From: Niveispirillum cyanobacteriorum
GTDB lineage: Bacteria; Pseudomonadota; Alphaproteobacteria; Azospirillales; Azospirillaceae
Reading direction: 5' to 3'
Assembly: GCF_002868735.1 (NCBI RefSeq)
Contig: NZ_CP025611.1
Coordinates: 614,501 to 678,500 of the forward strand
Length of the DNA: 64,000 nt
How positions within the stretch are numbered: the first letter of the stretch is position 1; the number at the start of each line of letters is the position of its first letter. The notes under the pieces are model-generated. The model worked only from the letters and a program-made list of their open reading frames with translations. It had not been told where the DNA came from and ran no database searches. Below are positions 44,413 to 52,566 of the stretch, one piece after another. Both the position numbers and the translations under genes were made by a program.

Positions 44413-45105
44413 ATGCGGCGTGCGGACCGGCTGTTTCAGATCATCCAGATTCTGCGCCGTGCACCGCGCCCGATCACGGCGGATGCCATCGCGGCGGAAC
44501 TGGAAACCTCCAAACGCTCCATCTACCGCGACATCGCCACGCTGATCGGACAGCGTGTGCCTATCCGGGGGGAGGCCGGGGTCGGCTATATGCTGGAGGG
44601 TGGATTCGACATGCCGCCTTTGATGCTGACACCGGATGAGATCGAGGTGGCGATGCTGGGTGCGCAATGGGTGTCCCGCCATGGCGATCCCGTGCTGGCC
44701 CGCGCCGCCGCCGATCTGATGGCCAAGATTGAGGCGGCAGTGCCGGAGGATCTGCGCCCCGTGGTGCAGCGTCCGGCCAGTGTCGCCCCGCCGCGCCCGC
44801 GCGCCGTTGAGGACAGTATCGACATGGTGGCCCTGCGCGCCGCCATCCATGCCGGCCACCGTCTGTATCTTACTTATCGCGATGAACAGGGGCGGGAAAC
44901 GGTGCGGTCGGTCTGGCCCGTCCTGATCGCCTATTTCGACAATGCCCGCACGCTGGCCGCCTGGTGCGAGATGCGGGCCGACTTCCGGCATTTCCGCACG
45001 GACCGTGTGGTCCGGGCGGAGTTCACGGGCGAACGCTATCCGGAACGCCCCGCAGCATTGCGGGCACGCTGGCGCAAAAGCCTGGATCGAGCGGAAAACT
45101 GCTGA
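44413..45105 (+). CDS. YafY-type HTH/WYL transcriptional regulator
   Basis: 230 residues. DeoR-like winged helix (RRADRLFQIIQILRRAPRPI, AAELETSKRSIYRDIATLIG) and a WYL domain (LYLTYRDEQGRETVRSVWPV) ending with AWCEMRADFRHFRTDRVVRA. WYL domains bind ligands or nucleic acid. Divergent from the GST gene across a 219-bp region holding an inverted repeat. Ligand unknown. Confidence 0.93.
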   Translation: MRRADRLFQIIQILRRAPRPITADAIAAELETSKRSIYRDIATLIGQRVPIRGEAGVGYMLEGGFDMPPLMLTPDEIEVAMLGAQWVSRHGDPVLARAAADLMAKIEAAVPEDLRPVVQRPASVAPPRPRAVEDSIDMVALRAAIHAGHRLYLTYRDEQGRETVRSVWPVLIAYFDNARTLAAWCEMRADFRHFRTDRVVRAEFTGERYPERPAALRARWRKSLDRAENC

Positions 45106-45114
45106 TCCCGTAGG

Positions 45115-46005
45115 TTACGGGAATAAATCGTCGACGGCGGACTGCGACAGGGCCGGACCGCTGCTGGCCGGTTCATCTTCCACCGCCTTGGCGGCAGGCT
45201 TTGCAGCCGGGGGAGGTGGTGGGGGAGCAGGGGCAGCTGCCGGGGTGACAGCAATCGGCTGCGGCGCCAGCGGGTCGGCACCGGCGGCGCGGGCCGCTGC
45301 CGCGCCGGTCAGCAGCATGTCGACCGCATCCTGATTGATGGCGCCTTTCAGGGAAGGTCCGTTCATCAGATGGGCGTCGGGACGCGTATCCTTGGGTTCG
45401 TTGGCAAGGGCAGCCGCCATCTCGTCAGCATCCAGATTCTCCAGACCCCAGATCTGGATCATGGCATGCACGCGACGCTCAATATAACGCAAGGTGTTCA
45501 CCACCTTGGTCATGCGCTGGCCTGTAATGTCCTGGAACGAACAGGCCGTCATGATCTCCGTGACTTCATTGTCCAGGGTCTGGGCAAGGTCAGGGCGATC
45601 TTTGCGCAACCGGTCAGCCACCGACTGGATACGCTCCGACCCATTCAGAATTTCGGTCGTCGCGTGTTCCGTGGATTGCAGGATGGCGTCCAACTCTTCC
45701 GTCGCGCGCATGATGCGGTCGGCTGACGGGTCGTCGGGCTTCAGCGCGGCGATCTCACGCCGCGTCTCCGCTATATGCGAAGAAAGGTCCTGCAGCTCAC
45801 GCCGCAGGACCTTGATGTGTGATTTCGGATCAACTTCCGGATGGTCGCGCTGATCGCGGATCAGGCGGCGGACATCATCCACCGCCACCACCCGGTTACG
45901 CCGGTCGCGGGCACGCAGAAAGGCGCGACCGCGCGGACTGGACATCAACGCGTCCTCGATCTCGTCGTAATCCTGATCGGACAGATCGAAGATCGGTTCG
46001 GACAC
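45115..46005 (-). CDS. cheZ: CheZ-family chemotaxis phosphatase
   Basis: 296 residues, predicted to remove phosphate from CheY-P. Long helices at ~65-140 lead to the catalytic segment MTACSFQDITGQRMTKVVNT with Asp159 and Gln163, the pair that positions water in CheZ. A Pro/Ala linker (APAPPPPPPAAKPAAKA) ends in a CheY-binding tail ALSQSAVDDLFP. Longer than E. coli CheZ (214) because of its N-terminal ~60 residues and linker. Lies 6 bp after cheY in the same unit. Confidence 0.93.
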   Translation of the reverse strand: MSEPIFDLSDQDYDEIEDALMSSPRGRAFLRARDRRNRVVAVDDVRRLIRDQRDHPEVDPKSHIKVLRRELQDLSSHIAETRREIAALKPDDPSADRIMRATEELDAILQSTEHATTEILNGSERIQSVADRLRKDRPDLAQTLDNEVTEIMTACSFQDITGQRMTKVVNTLRYIERRVHAMIQIWGLENLDADEMAAALANEPKDTRPDAHLMNGPSLKGAINQDAVDMLLTGAAAARAAGADPLAPQPIAVTPAAAPAPPPPPPAAKPAAKAVEDEPASSGPALSQSAVDDLFP

Positions 46006-46011
46006 AGCGGA

Positions 46012-46395
46012 TCAGCCCAGAGCGCCCAGAACGCTTTCGATCTTCTTCTTCAGCGTATCGGCGTTGAAGGGCTTGACGATGTAGTTGTTCACGCCGGCTT
46101 CCTTGGCCGCGATGACGTTTTCCGTCTTCGATTCGGCGGTCACCATGATGAAGGGCGTGGCCTTCAGACGCACATCGGCGCGCACTTCCTTCAGAAGCTG
46201 CAGGCCGGTCATCGGCTCCATGTTCCAGTCGGAAATCACCAGACCAAAGGCTGCGGAACGCAGCTTCGACAGCGCTTCCGCACCATCGGCGGCTTCATCG
46301 ATCTTCGTGAACCCGATCTGGGTGAGCAGGTTCCTGATGATACGCCGCATCGTCGCGTAATCGTCGACAACCAGCACCTGAATGTTCAAGGACAC
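46012..46395 (-). CDS. cheY: Chemotaxis response regulator CheY
   Basis: 127 residues, single receiver domain. Acidic pocket VVDDYATMRRI, phospho-acceptor Asp56 in LVISDWNMEPMTGLQLL, Thr86 (FIMVTAESK) and Lys108 (NYIVKPFNADTLKKKIE). The WNMEPMTG pattern is that of motor-binding CheY. Start GTG 46395. First gene of a cheY-cheZ pair away from any cheA cluster. The 200-base gap upstream holds a 13-bp palindrome GGCTTGTCAAGCC near 46565. Confidence 0.96.
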   Translation of the reverse strand: MSLNIQVLVVDDYATMRRIIRNLLTQIGFTKIDEAADGAEALSKLRSAAFGLVISDWNMEPMTGLQLLKEVRADVRLKATPFIMVTAESKTENVIAAKEAGVNNYIVKPFNADTLKKKIESVLGALG

Positions 46396-46597
46396 TGCGG
46401 AACCCCCACCTGAACGTGTTGCACCAAAGGAAATCTACCGAATATTTGCCCGGCGTCCATAACGGGCGCCGACTACCCTTTCAGGTTACCCGATCCGGCC
46501 TGACAAGCCAATCAAGTTCACCCCGATCCGGGTTACAGCGCCGCACTTTGGTAGGCAGTCCCTGGCTTGTCAAGCCATGACCCCCGGCAATCTATGC

Positions 46598-48268
46598 TTA
46601 TGCACCACGAACCAGGGACAGAAGCCCGCTGGTGATGGGATAGCGGCGGTCACGACCAAAGCTGCGTGACGTGATCTTCACGCCCGGCGGGGCCTGACGG
46701 CGCTTATATTCGGCCCGGTCCAGCATGCGCCAGACGCGGTTTACCGTTTCTGCGTCGTGCCCGCGCGCCACGATGTCATGCAACGAAAGGTCGCGCTCGA
46801 CCAGGCATTCCAGGATGTCGTCTAGCACCGGGTACTCGGGCAGCGTGTCCTGATCCTTCTGATCGGGCTTCAGCTCTGCCGTCGGGGCCTTGGTGATGAT
46901 CCGTTCCGGAATCACCCGGCCCGCCGGCCCCATCACCCCTTCTGGATGGTTCTGATTGCGCCAGTGCGAGAGCTTGTAGACGGTCGTCTTATAGACATCC
47001 TTCAGCACATTGTACCCGCCGCACATATCGCCATAGAGCGTGGCATAGCCGACCGACATTTCCGACTTGTTGCCCGTGGACAGGACCATGCTGCCGAACT
47101 TGTTCGACAGGGCCATCAGGGTCAGGCCGCGTGACCGGCTTTGCAGGTTTTCTTCCGTGATGTCGGGCTTGGTGTCCGCGAAGGACGAGGCCAGCATCTC
47201 TGCAAACGCATCCATGGCCGGACGGATGGAGATGGTGTCGATGCGGCAACCCAGCAGGCCGGCGCATTCGGCGGCATCATCCAGGCTGTCTTGGCTGGTA
47301 TAGGGGCTGGGCATCATCACGCAATGCACCCTGTCGGCCCCCAGCGCATCGACGGCCACGGCCGCGGAAATGGCCGAATCGATGCCGCCTGACATGCCCA
47401 GGATGACGCCCGGAAACCGGTTCTTGCCCACATAATCACGCAGGCCCAGCACCATGGCACCGTACAGCGCGCCCAGCGCATCCGGCGGGGCCACCTTTTC
47501 GTCCGACGCCCCTGTCCATCCATCGGCACCGCGTACCCAGCGCGTAATGGCGACGCGGCTTGCAAAGGCCGGCAATTGCGCCACCAGCGATCGGTCGCGG
47601 TTCAGCACAAAGGATGCACCATCGAAAACCAGCTCATCCTGGCCGCCGACCTGGTTCAGATAGATCAGGGGCAGGCCCGTCTCCACGACGCGCGATACCG
47701 CCAGTTCCAGGCGGCGGTCGGCCTTGTCGATCTCAAACGGACTGCCATTGGGAACGACCAGCAGTTCGGCCCCCGTCTCGGCCAGCGTCTCGGCCACGTC
47801 GGGCTTCCACATATCCTCACAGATCAGCACGCCCAGCCGCACACCGCGGAAATTGACAGGGCCGGGCAGGGGGCCAGCGGTGAAAACCCGCTTCTCGTCG
47901 AAGGGGCCGTAATTGGGCAGGTCATGCTTCAACCGCACGGCCGCGATGGCACCACCATCCAGCAGCAGCGCTGCATTGTATCGGTGACCATCAACGCGCC
48001 AGGGGGCGCCAACCAGCAAGGCCGGGCCGCCATCGGCGGTTTCCGCCGCCAGCGCGCGCACTGCATCCTCGACCTTGTCCAGGAAGAAGGGCTTCAGGAC
48101 CAGATCTTCGGGCGGATAGCCGCAGATGGAAAGCTCGGGATAGACGACAAGGTCGGCACCGGCGGTGGCTGCCTCGGCACGGGCGGCGCGGATCAGGGCG
48201 GCATTGTGGTCCAGGGAACCCACGGTGGGGTTGATCTGTGCCAGCGCGATGGTCAATTGATCGGTCAT
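46598..48268 (-). CDS. nadE: Glutamine-dependent NAD+ synthase
   Basis: 556 residues. N-terminal nitrilase-type amidase (LTIALAQINPTVGSLDHNAA, VVYPELSICGYPPEDLVLK, catalytic Cys in GVLICEDMWKPDVAETLAE) supplies ammonia from glutamine. The C-terminal synthetase domain has the P-loop GMSGGIDSAISAAVAVDALG, STGNKSEMSVGYATLYGDM and a C-terminal KRRQAPPGVKITSRSFGRDR. Start ATG 48268 is chosen by homology; the frame is open to 48376. Confidence 0.97.
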   Translation of the reverse strand: MTDQLTIALAQINPTVGSLDHNAALIRAARAEAATAGADLVVYPELSICGYPPEDLVLKPFFLDKVEDAVRALAAETADGGPALLVGAPWRVDGHRYNAALLLDGGAIAAVRLKHDLPNYGPFDEKRVFTAGPLPGPVNFRGVRLGVLICEDMWKPDVAETLAETGAELLVVPNGSPFEIDKADRRLELAVSRVVETGLPLIYLNQVGGQDELVFDGASFVLNRDRSLVAQLPAFASRVAITRWVRGADGWTGASDEKVAPPDALGALYGAMVLGLRDYVGKNRFPGVILGMSGGIDSAISAAVAVDALGADRVHCVMMPSPYTSQDSLDDAAECAGLLGCRIDTISIRPAMDAFAEMLASSFADTKPDITEENLQSRSRGLTLMALSNKFGSMVLSTGNKSEMSVGYATLYGDMCGGYNVLKDVYKTTVYKLSHWRNQNHPEGVMGPAGRVIPERIITKAPTAELKPDQKDQDTLPEYPVLDDILECLVERDLSLHDIVARGHDAETVNRVWRMLDRAEYKRRQAPPGVKITSRSFGRDRRYPITSGLLSLVRGA

Positions 48269-48456
48269 GATACCTTGTCCTGCCGGAACTTCTGCCTGGG
48301 TGTGGCGCGGTTCGCCCTTCATATGCTCTTGCTGAGTATAAGGGGTCAAGCCGCCCTCCGCTGGCAGCGTGGGCATGGCCGCCTTGCTTCTCCCGGCTTG
48401 CGGTGCTGTTTCGGCACCCGTAACGTGCCGCCAACGAATCCTTGTGGAGCCTGATG

Positions 48457-49113
48457 ATGGCGCTTTCCCGTTCGGTCTTGCTGGGGCTCGGCCTGTTGCT
48501 CATCGCCAGGCCGGCCTGGGCGGAAAAGCTGCCGGTCCCCGTTGCCACCTTCTCCGCCGCCCAGAATCTGAACGTCGATGGCGTGGCTCTGTCGGCCCGC
48601 ATCTTTCACGATAAGGGGCTGGAACGCCGGGAAAGCCGGGTGGATGGCCTGAACAACCTGCTGATCATCCGACCCGATCAGGGCGAGGCGCTGGTGGTGC
48701 AGCCGGAAAGCAACATGGGCATGAAGCTGCCTTTGACCGATCCGGAGGTCGGGATGGTAGCCAGCAGCCTGGCGCAGCTGTCGGGCACCAGGGAGGGCAG
48801 TGAAACCCTGTCCGGCGAGACTGTGACCCGGTACCGGGTGCAGGATATCACGCCCGATGGTGCCGGATTCGACGGCCGCGTCTGGGTTACCCGCGACGGC
48901 ATTTATGTAAAGATGGAAGGAAGGACCAGCGGGGAGGGGGCGGTCAGCATCGCCATGACCCTGACGGATATACGGCGCGGGCCCCAGGACCCGGCCCTGT
49001 TCACGCCGCCCGCCGGCCTCTCCGTCATGACGCTGGACCCGATTGAAGGTCGCATGCCGCCCGCCTTTCAAGCCGACAAGGAGAAGGCGGCAAAGGAGGG
49101 GGCACCGAAATGA
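48457..49113 (+). CDS. Exported protein of DUF4412-like type
   Basis: 218 residues. Signal peptide SVLLGLGLLLIARPAWAEKL. The mature part looks like a beta-rich lipoprotein-fold domain (FDGRVWVTRDGIYVKMEGRT, SIAMTLTDIRRGPQDPALFT) with similarity by eye to DUF4412 proteins. Start ATG 48457 has GGAG 7 nt upstream. Its stop overlaps the start of the FKBP gene (ATGA), so the two are coupled. Role unknown, periplasmic. Confidence 0.78.
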   Translation: MALSRSVLLGLGLLLIARPAWAEKLPVPVATFSAAQNLNVDGVALSARIFHDKGLERRESRVDGLNNLLIIRPDQGEALVVQPESNMGMKLPLTDPEVGMVASSLAQLSGTREGSETLSGETVTRYRVQDITPDGAGFDGRVWVTRDGIYVKMEGRTSGEGAVSIAMTLTDIRRGPQDPALFTPPAGLSVMTLDPIEGRMPPAFQADKEKAAKEGAPK

Positions 49114-49595
49114 AACGTCGTGCACTGTTGCTGGCCGCCCTGCCGACCATTCTGCTGCCCGCCGCCGTCCGGGCACAGGCGTTGAGCAGCACTGAACAGG
49201 CGTTCCTGGCCAAACTGGGGCCAGACTGGCAGGGTGTGACCAATGGCCCCACGCGTTATCGCGTTATAAAATCGGGTCCGGCCACGGGGCCTCTCGTGCC
49301 GCTCGTCTCCACCGCCACCCTGCATTATCAGGGACGACTGGAAAACGGGAAGGTGTTCGAGGATACGCGTGAGATGGGACAGCCGGCGCAGCTGATGCTG
49401 ACCCGCGCCATTGCCGGCTGGAAGCAGGTGTTACCGCTGATGCGCAAGGGCGATGTCTGGGAACTGGCCATTCCGGCCAGTGCCGGCTATGGCCCCTCCG
49501 GTTCTGCCAGTGGCAAGGTGCCGGCCAATGCCAACCTTTTCTTCACGATCGAGGTGCTGGGTTTTGTGAAGCCCAAGCTCAGCAGCGGATTATAG
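49110..49595 (+). CDS. FKBP-type peptidyl-prolyl isomerase, copy 1
   Basis: 161 residues. Signal peptide LLLAALPTILLPAAVRAQAL. FKBP domain: ATLHYQGRLENGKVFEDTRE, RAIAGWKQVLPLMRKGDVWE, LAIPASAGYGPSGSASGKVP, ANANLFFTIEVLGF. Periplasmic prolyl isomerisation or chaperone activity. Several active-site positions differ from strong FKBPs (FED instead of FDS), so activity may be weak. Followed by a second FKBP gene. Confidence 0.9.
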   Translation: MKRRALLLAALPTILLPAAVRAQALSSTEQAFLAKLGPDWQGVTNGPTRYRVIKSGPATGPLVPLVSTATLHYQGRLENGKVFEDTREMGQPAQLMLTRAIAGWKQVLPLMRKGDVWELAIPASAGYGPSGSASGKVPANANLFFTIEVLGFVKPKLSSGL

Positions 49596-49685
49596 GGCAC
49601 GCAGGGGCACGCATTGCGTGACCCGCGGCCCGATCCATGGTAACCCGCTGCTTCTCCATTATCCTGTGCAATGCGGAGCGTTGAC

Positions 49686-50252
49686 ATGACCGGCCGCCTG
49701 AAGAATGCCGCCTCCCTGATCGCCCTGACCCTGGCGCTGGCCGCCCCGGCCTGTGCGCAGCAGGCACCGGCATCGCCGCCGGCGGGGGGCGTCAATGACG
49801 TGCTGTCAATGCCGCGTGTCGATCCGCAATTACAGTATCTGGTGGAAAACCAGAAGAAGCCCGGCTGGCAGGTGACGCCGTCCGGCCTGCAATACCGCGT
49901 TGTCCGCCGTGTGGCCGGCAATCCGCCGCGTCCGCTTCTGTCGGATGAGGTGACGGTGAATTACCGGGGCGTGCTGATCGACGGCAAAGAATTCGACAGT
50001 TCCTATGGTCGGGGCCGCCCCGCCACCTTCCCCGTGAACCGGCTGGTGCGCGGCTGGCAGGAAGCACTGGTCATGATGCGGGTGGGGGAGCAGTGGGAAC
50101 TGGCCGTACCCGGCAATCTGGGCTATGGCCTGCGTGGTCAACCCGATGGCGGCATCCCGCCCAATGCGACCCTGTTGTTCACGGTTGAACTGCTGGGCAT
50201 CCGCAAGCCGGACACCACCAATCTTCTGGCCAAGCCTGGTACTATTCGCTGA
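49686..50252 (+). CDS. FKBP-type peptidyl-prolyl isomerase, copy 2
   Basis: 188 residues. Signal peptide LIALTLALAAPACAQQ. FKBP core is better conserved than in the preceding gene: GLQYRVVRRVAGNPPRPLLS, VTVNYRGVLIDGKEFDSSYG, VNRLVRGWQEALVMMRVGEQ, LGYGLRGQPDGGIPPNATLL. ATG 49686 has GGAG 7 nt upstream. Probably a tandem duplicate of the previous gene with divergence of copy 1. Confidence 0.93.
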   Translation: MTGRLKNAASLIALTLALAAPACAQQAPASPPAGGVNDVLSMPRVDPQLQYLVENQKKPGWQVTPSGLQYRVVRRVAGNPPRPLLSDEVTVNYRGVLIDGKEFDSSYGRGRPATFPVNRLVRGWQEALVMMRVGEQWELAVPGNLGYGLRGQPDGGIPPNATLLFTVELLGIRKPDTTNLLAKPGTIR

Positions 50253-50358
50253 CCAACCCACGTTTACGAAAATTGCGTGCCCCACCGGGGATGCGATTTG
50301 TGGTATGGATGCGCCAGGCGTTGCAGCGCCTGGGACAAGGTGTGCGACGCGGAACCCG

Positions 50359-50559
50359 ATGACCGACCAGCTCGTTTTGAAAGAAAAACTCGCGGCTCTG
50401 AAGACAGAGCATCGCGACATGGATGATGTCATCCAGCGGCTGACGGAGCAGTTCCCCGTCGACCAGCTTCAGATTCAGCGTCTGAAGAAGCGCAAGCTTC
50501 TGCTGAAGGACATGATTGCCCGCCTGGAAAGCCAGATGGTGCCTGACATCATCGCCTGA
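50359..50559 (+). CDS. DUF465 (YdcH-like) small protein
   Basis: 66 residues, one long helical hairpin: LVLKEKLAALKTEHRDMDDV, IQRLTEQFPVDQLQIQRLKK, RKLLLKDMIARLESQM. The RLKKRKLLLKD motif is characteristic of DUF465, abundant in alphaproteobacteria and of unknown function. Too short for a wider frame; ATG 50359 has GGA upstream. Closed by a bidirectional terminator. Confidence 0.92.
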   Translation: MTDQLVLKEKLAALKTEHRDMDDVIQRLTEQFPVDQLQIQRLKKRKLLLKDMIARLESQMVPDIIA

Positions 50560-50603
50560 TGCCGCCTGACCGGCGCTCAACGCCATCGAAAAATGTCATA
50601 GAA

Positions 50604-50633
50604 AAAGGCCGCAACGTTTCCGCTGCGGCCTTT
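50604..50633. terminator. Bidirectional terminator
   Basis: AAAGGCCGCA (50604-50613) with TGCGGCCTTT (50624-50633), between the convergent DUF465 and NYN genes. Confidence 0.8.
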
Positions 50634-50658
50634 GTCATTCTCGGAAGGGGGGCGTTGT

Positions 50659-51291
50659 TTACTCGCCCTGTTCCGTATGATGGTCCGGCTGCACCGCGTG
50701 ATCGTCGGTGCCGGAATGTTCATGGGCCAGCGGGGACTGCTGATAGCGGTTGGAATGGCTGCGTTGGATGGAGTTGGCCAAGTCCTGGAGTTCCAGGAAA
50801 TTGTCGGCCTGACGGCGCAGTTCGTCGGCAACCATCGGCGGGGTGGACCGCACCGTGCTGATGACCGTCACGCGCACGCCTTTGCGCTGTACCGCTTCCA
50901 CCAGCCGGCGGAAATCGCCATCGCCGGAGAACAGCAGGATATGATCGACATTCTCCGCCATCTCCATCACGTCGATGGCGAGTTCGATATCCATATTGCC
51001 TTTGATCTTGCGCCGGCCGGACGCGTCGGTGAATTCCTTGGTCGGCTTGGTGACCATAGTGTAGCCGTTATAGTCCAGCCAGTCGACCAGCGGACGGATC
51101 GGCGAATATTCCTGGTCCTCGACCAGAGCGGTGTAATAAAAGGCGCGGATCAGCCGGCCCTCAGCCGCGAAAAGTTCCAGCAATCGCTTATAATCGATGT
51201 CGAAACCCAGGGATCGCGCCGCTGCATACAGATTGGCGCCATCGATGAACATTGCCAGCCGTTCTTGCTGGTAAAATATCTTGCGTGCCAT
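50659..51291 (-). CDS. NYN-domain (LabA/DUF88-type) protein
   Basis: 210 residues. PIN-like nuclease fold: AMFIDGANLYAAARSLGFDI at the start, GNMDIELAIDVMEMAENVDH and HILLFSGDGDFRRLVEAVQR with the acidic residues expected to bind metal, then GVRVTVISTVRSTPPMVADE. The C terminus is His/Gln-rich (AHEHSGTDDHAVQPDHHTEQ). Members are predicted RNases; the target is unknown. Confidence 0.93.
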   Translation of the reverse strand: MARKIFYQQERLAMFIDGANLYAAARSLGFDIDYKRLLELFAAEGRLIRAFYYTALVEDQEYSPIRPLVDWLDYNGYTMVTKPTKEFTDASGRRKIKGNMDIELAIDVMEMAENVDHILLFSGDGDFRRLVEAVQRKGVRVTVISTVRSTPPMVADELRRQADNFLELQDLANSIQRSHSNRYQQSPLAHEHSGTDDHAVQPDHHTEQGE

Positions 51292-51530
51292 TGCTTCCTC
51301 TAATCACGTTGTCAAAAATGGTTTACCCCGGAATATTTGCACCGGACGCCCAACCGGGAAGGGCAGTCCGGGTACCGCGACGCCATTGCACCAATCTAAG
51401 GTGCCCGGACCACACGGCAGGTGACGGATGATTTCCGGCACGGTATGCCATCACATGGTTGGCAGCAAGCGCCGTAACACTGCATCTATCGAGATAGGGT
51501 GTGGCCCTTGCGATTTCCAGGAAAACACCC

Positions 51531-52028
51531 GTGATTTTCATTGCCGTCGGCTCCAATCTCCATGTTCCCGGTCTGGGCAAACCCCTGGATATCTGCCAAA
51601 AGGCCTTGGCCCGGCTCGACTCCATGGGAATCATCGTTGCCGCCCTCTCGCGGTTCTACGAAACCGCGCCTGTGCCGGTTTCTGACCAGCCCTGGTTCGT
51701 GAATGCCGTGGCGCGGGTCGAGTGTGATCTGGACGCTGCCGCCCTGCTGGATTGCCTGCATCAGGTGGAACAGGAATTCGGGCGAGTTCGGCGTGAGCGG
51801 AACGAGGCGCGGGTTCTGGATCTCGACCTGATCGATTACAGGCGTATGGTTGATGTCGGCCCCCCCATTCTGCCGCACCCGCGCATGGCGGATCGCGCCT
51901 TTGTCCTTCTACCCCTGGCTGATGTGGCGCCAGACTGGACCCATCCCGCCGACGGTCGTGGCATCGCTGATCTGATCGCTGCCTTGCCCCCGGATCAGGC
52001 CATCCGTCCGCTGTCGGGGCTGGAATGA
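51531..52028 (+). CDS. folK: 2-amino-4-hydroxy-6-hydroxymethyldihydropteridine pyrophosphokinase
   Basis: 165 residues. Folate synthesis, pyrophosphorylation of the hydroxymethylpterin. [20 protein letters not shown] at the N terminus, [20 protein letters not shown], the ATP/Mg motif [16 protein letters not shown] and [23 protein letters not shown] 51531 with AGGA 8 nt upstream is favoured; an earlier in-frame GTG at 51501 lacks a site. Not adjacent to folP. The 239-bp gap before it holds a palindrome CTATC-GA-GATAG at 51486-51497. Confidence 0.95.
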   Translation: MIFIAVGSNLHVPGLGKPLDICQKALARLDSMGIIVAALSRFYETAPVPVSDQPWFVNAVARVECDLDAAALLDCLHQVEQEFGRVRRERNEARVLDLDLIDYRRMVDVGPPILPHPRMADRAFVLLPLADVAPDWTHPADGRGIADLIAALPPDQAIRPLSGLE

Positions 52029-52113
52029 TTTCAGCGAAGGGCGGGCGTCCTTGCAATGGGGAATGCAGCCCCCTATAAATCAAAGCTTATCCGTCGCTGG
52101 AGAGTATCTGGAT

Positions 52114-52500
52114 ATGGCCCGCGTTACCGTTGAAGATTGCGTCCTCAAGATTCCGAACCGTTTCGAACTGGTGATGATGGCTGCCCAGCGCGCCCGTGAC
52201 ATCGCGTCCGGTTCGCCCCTGTCGATCGACCGGGACAATGACAAGAACCCCGTTGTTGCGCTGCGCGAGATCGCGGATGAGACGGTGGTGCTGGATCACC
52301 TGAAGAACAGCCTGATCAAGGGTCACCAGCGCGTGCCGGAGCAGGACGAGCCCGAGGAAGAGATTGTCGAGCTGATGGCCGGCGAGACCGCCTGGGGTGC
52401 GGATGCCGCCCGTGCCGAGGCCGAGGACGAGCTGGGCGGGGAGATGGACTTCTCCGAAGGTGATGTCGGCTCGGCCGATCTGGCCGACGAGGACATGTAA
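52114..52500 (+). CDS. rpoZ: RNA polymerase omega subunit
   Basis: 128 residues. [20 protein letters not shown] followed by [20 protein letters not shown] and [20 protein letters not shown] are the omega signature. The tail is acidic ([18 protein letters not shown] onward) and longer than in E. coli. Upstream of the rsh gene, the usual neighbour. Confidence 0.98.
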   Translation: MARVTVEDCVLKIPNRFELVMMAAQRARDIASGSPLSIDRDNDKNPVVALREIADETVVLDHLKNSLIKGHQRVPEQDEPEEEIVELMAGETAWGADAARAEAEDELGGEMDFSEGDVGSADLADEDM

Positions 52501-52566
52501 AGCCAACGGGATCGTGCAAATGGAAGGCCCGTGTTGGCGCGATAAGACCTGGATTGGCGGTGTAGC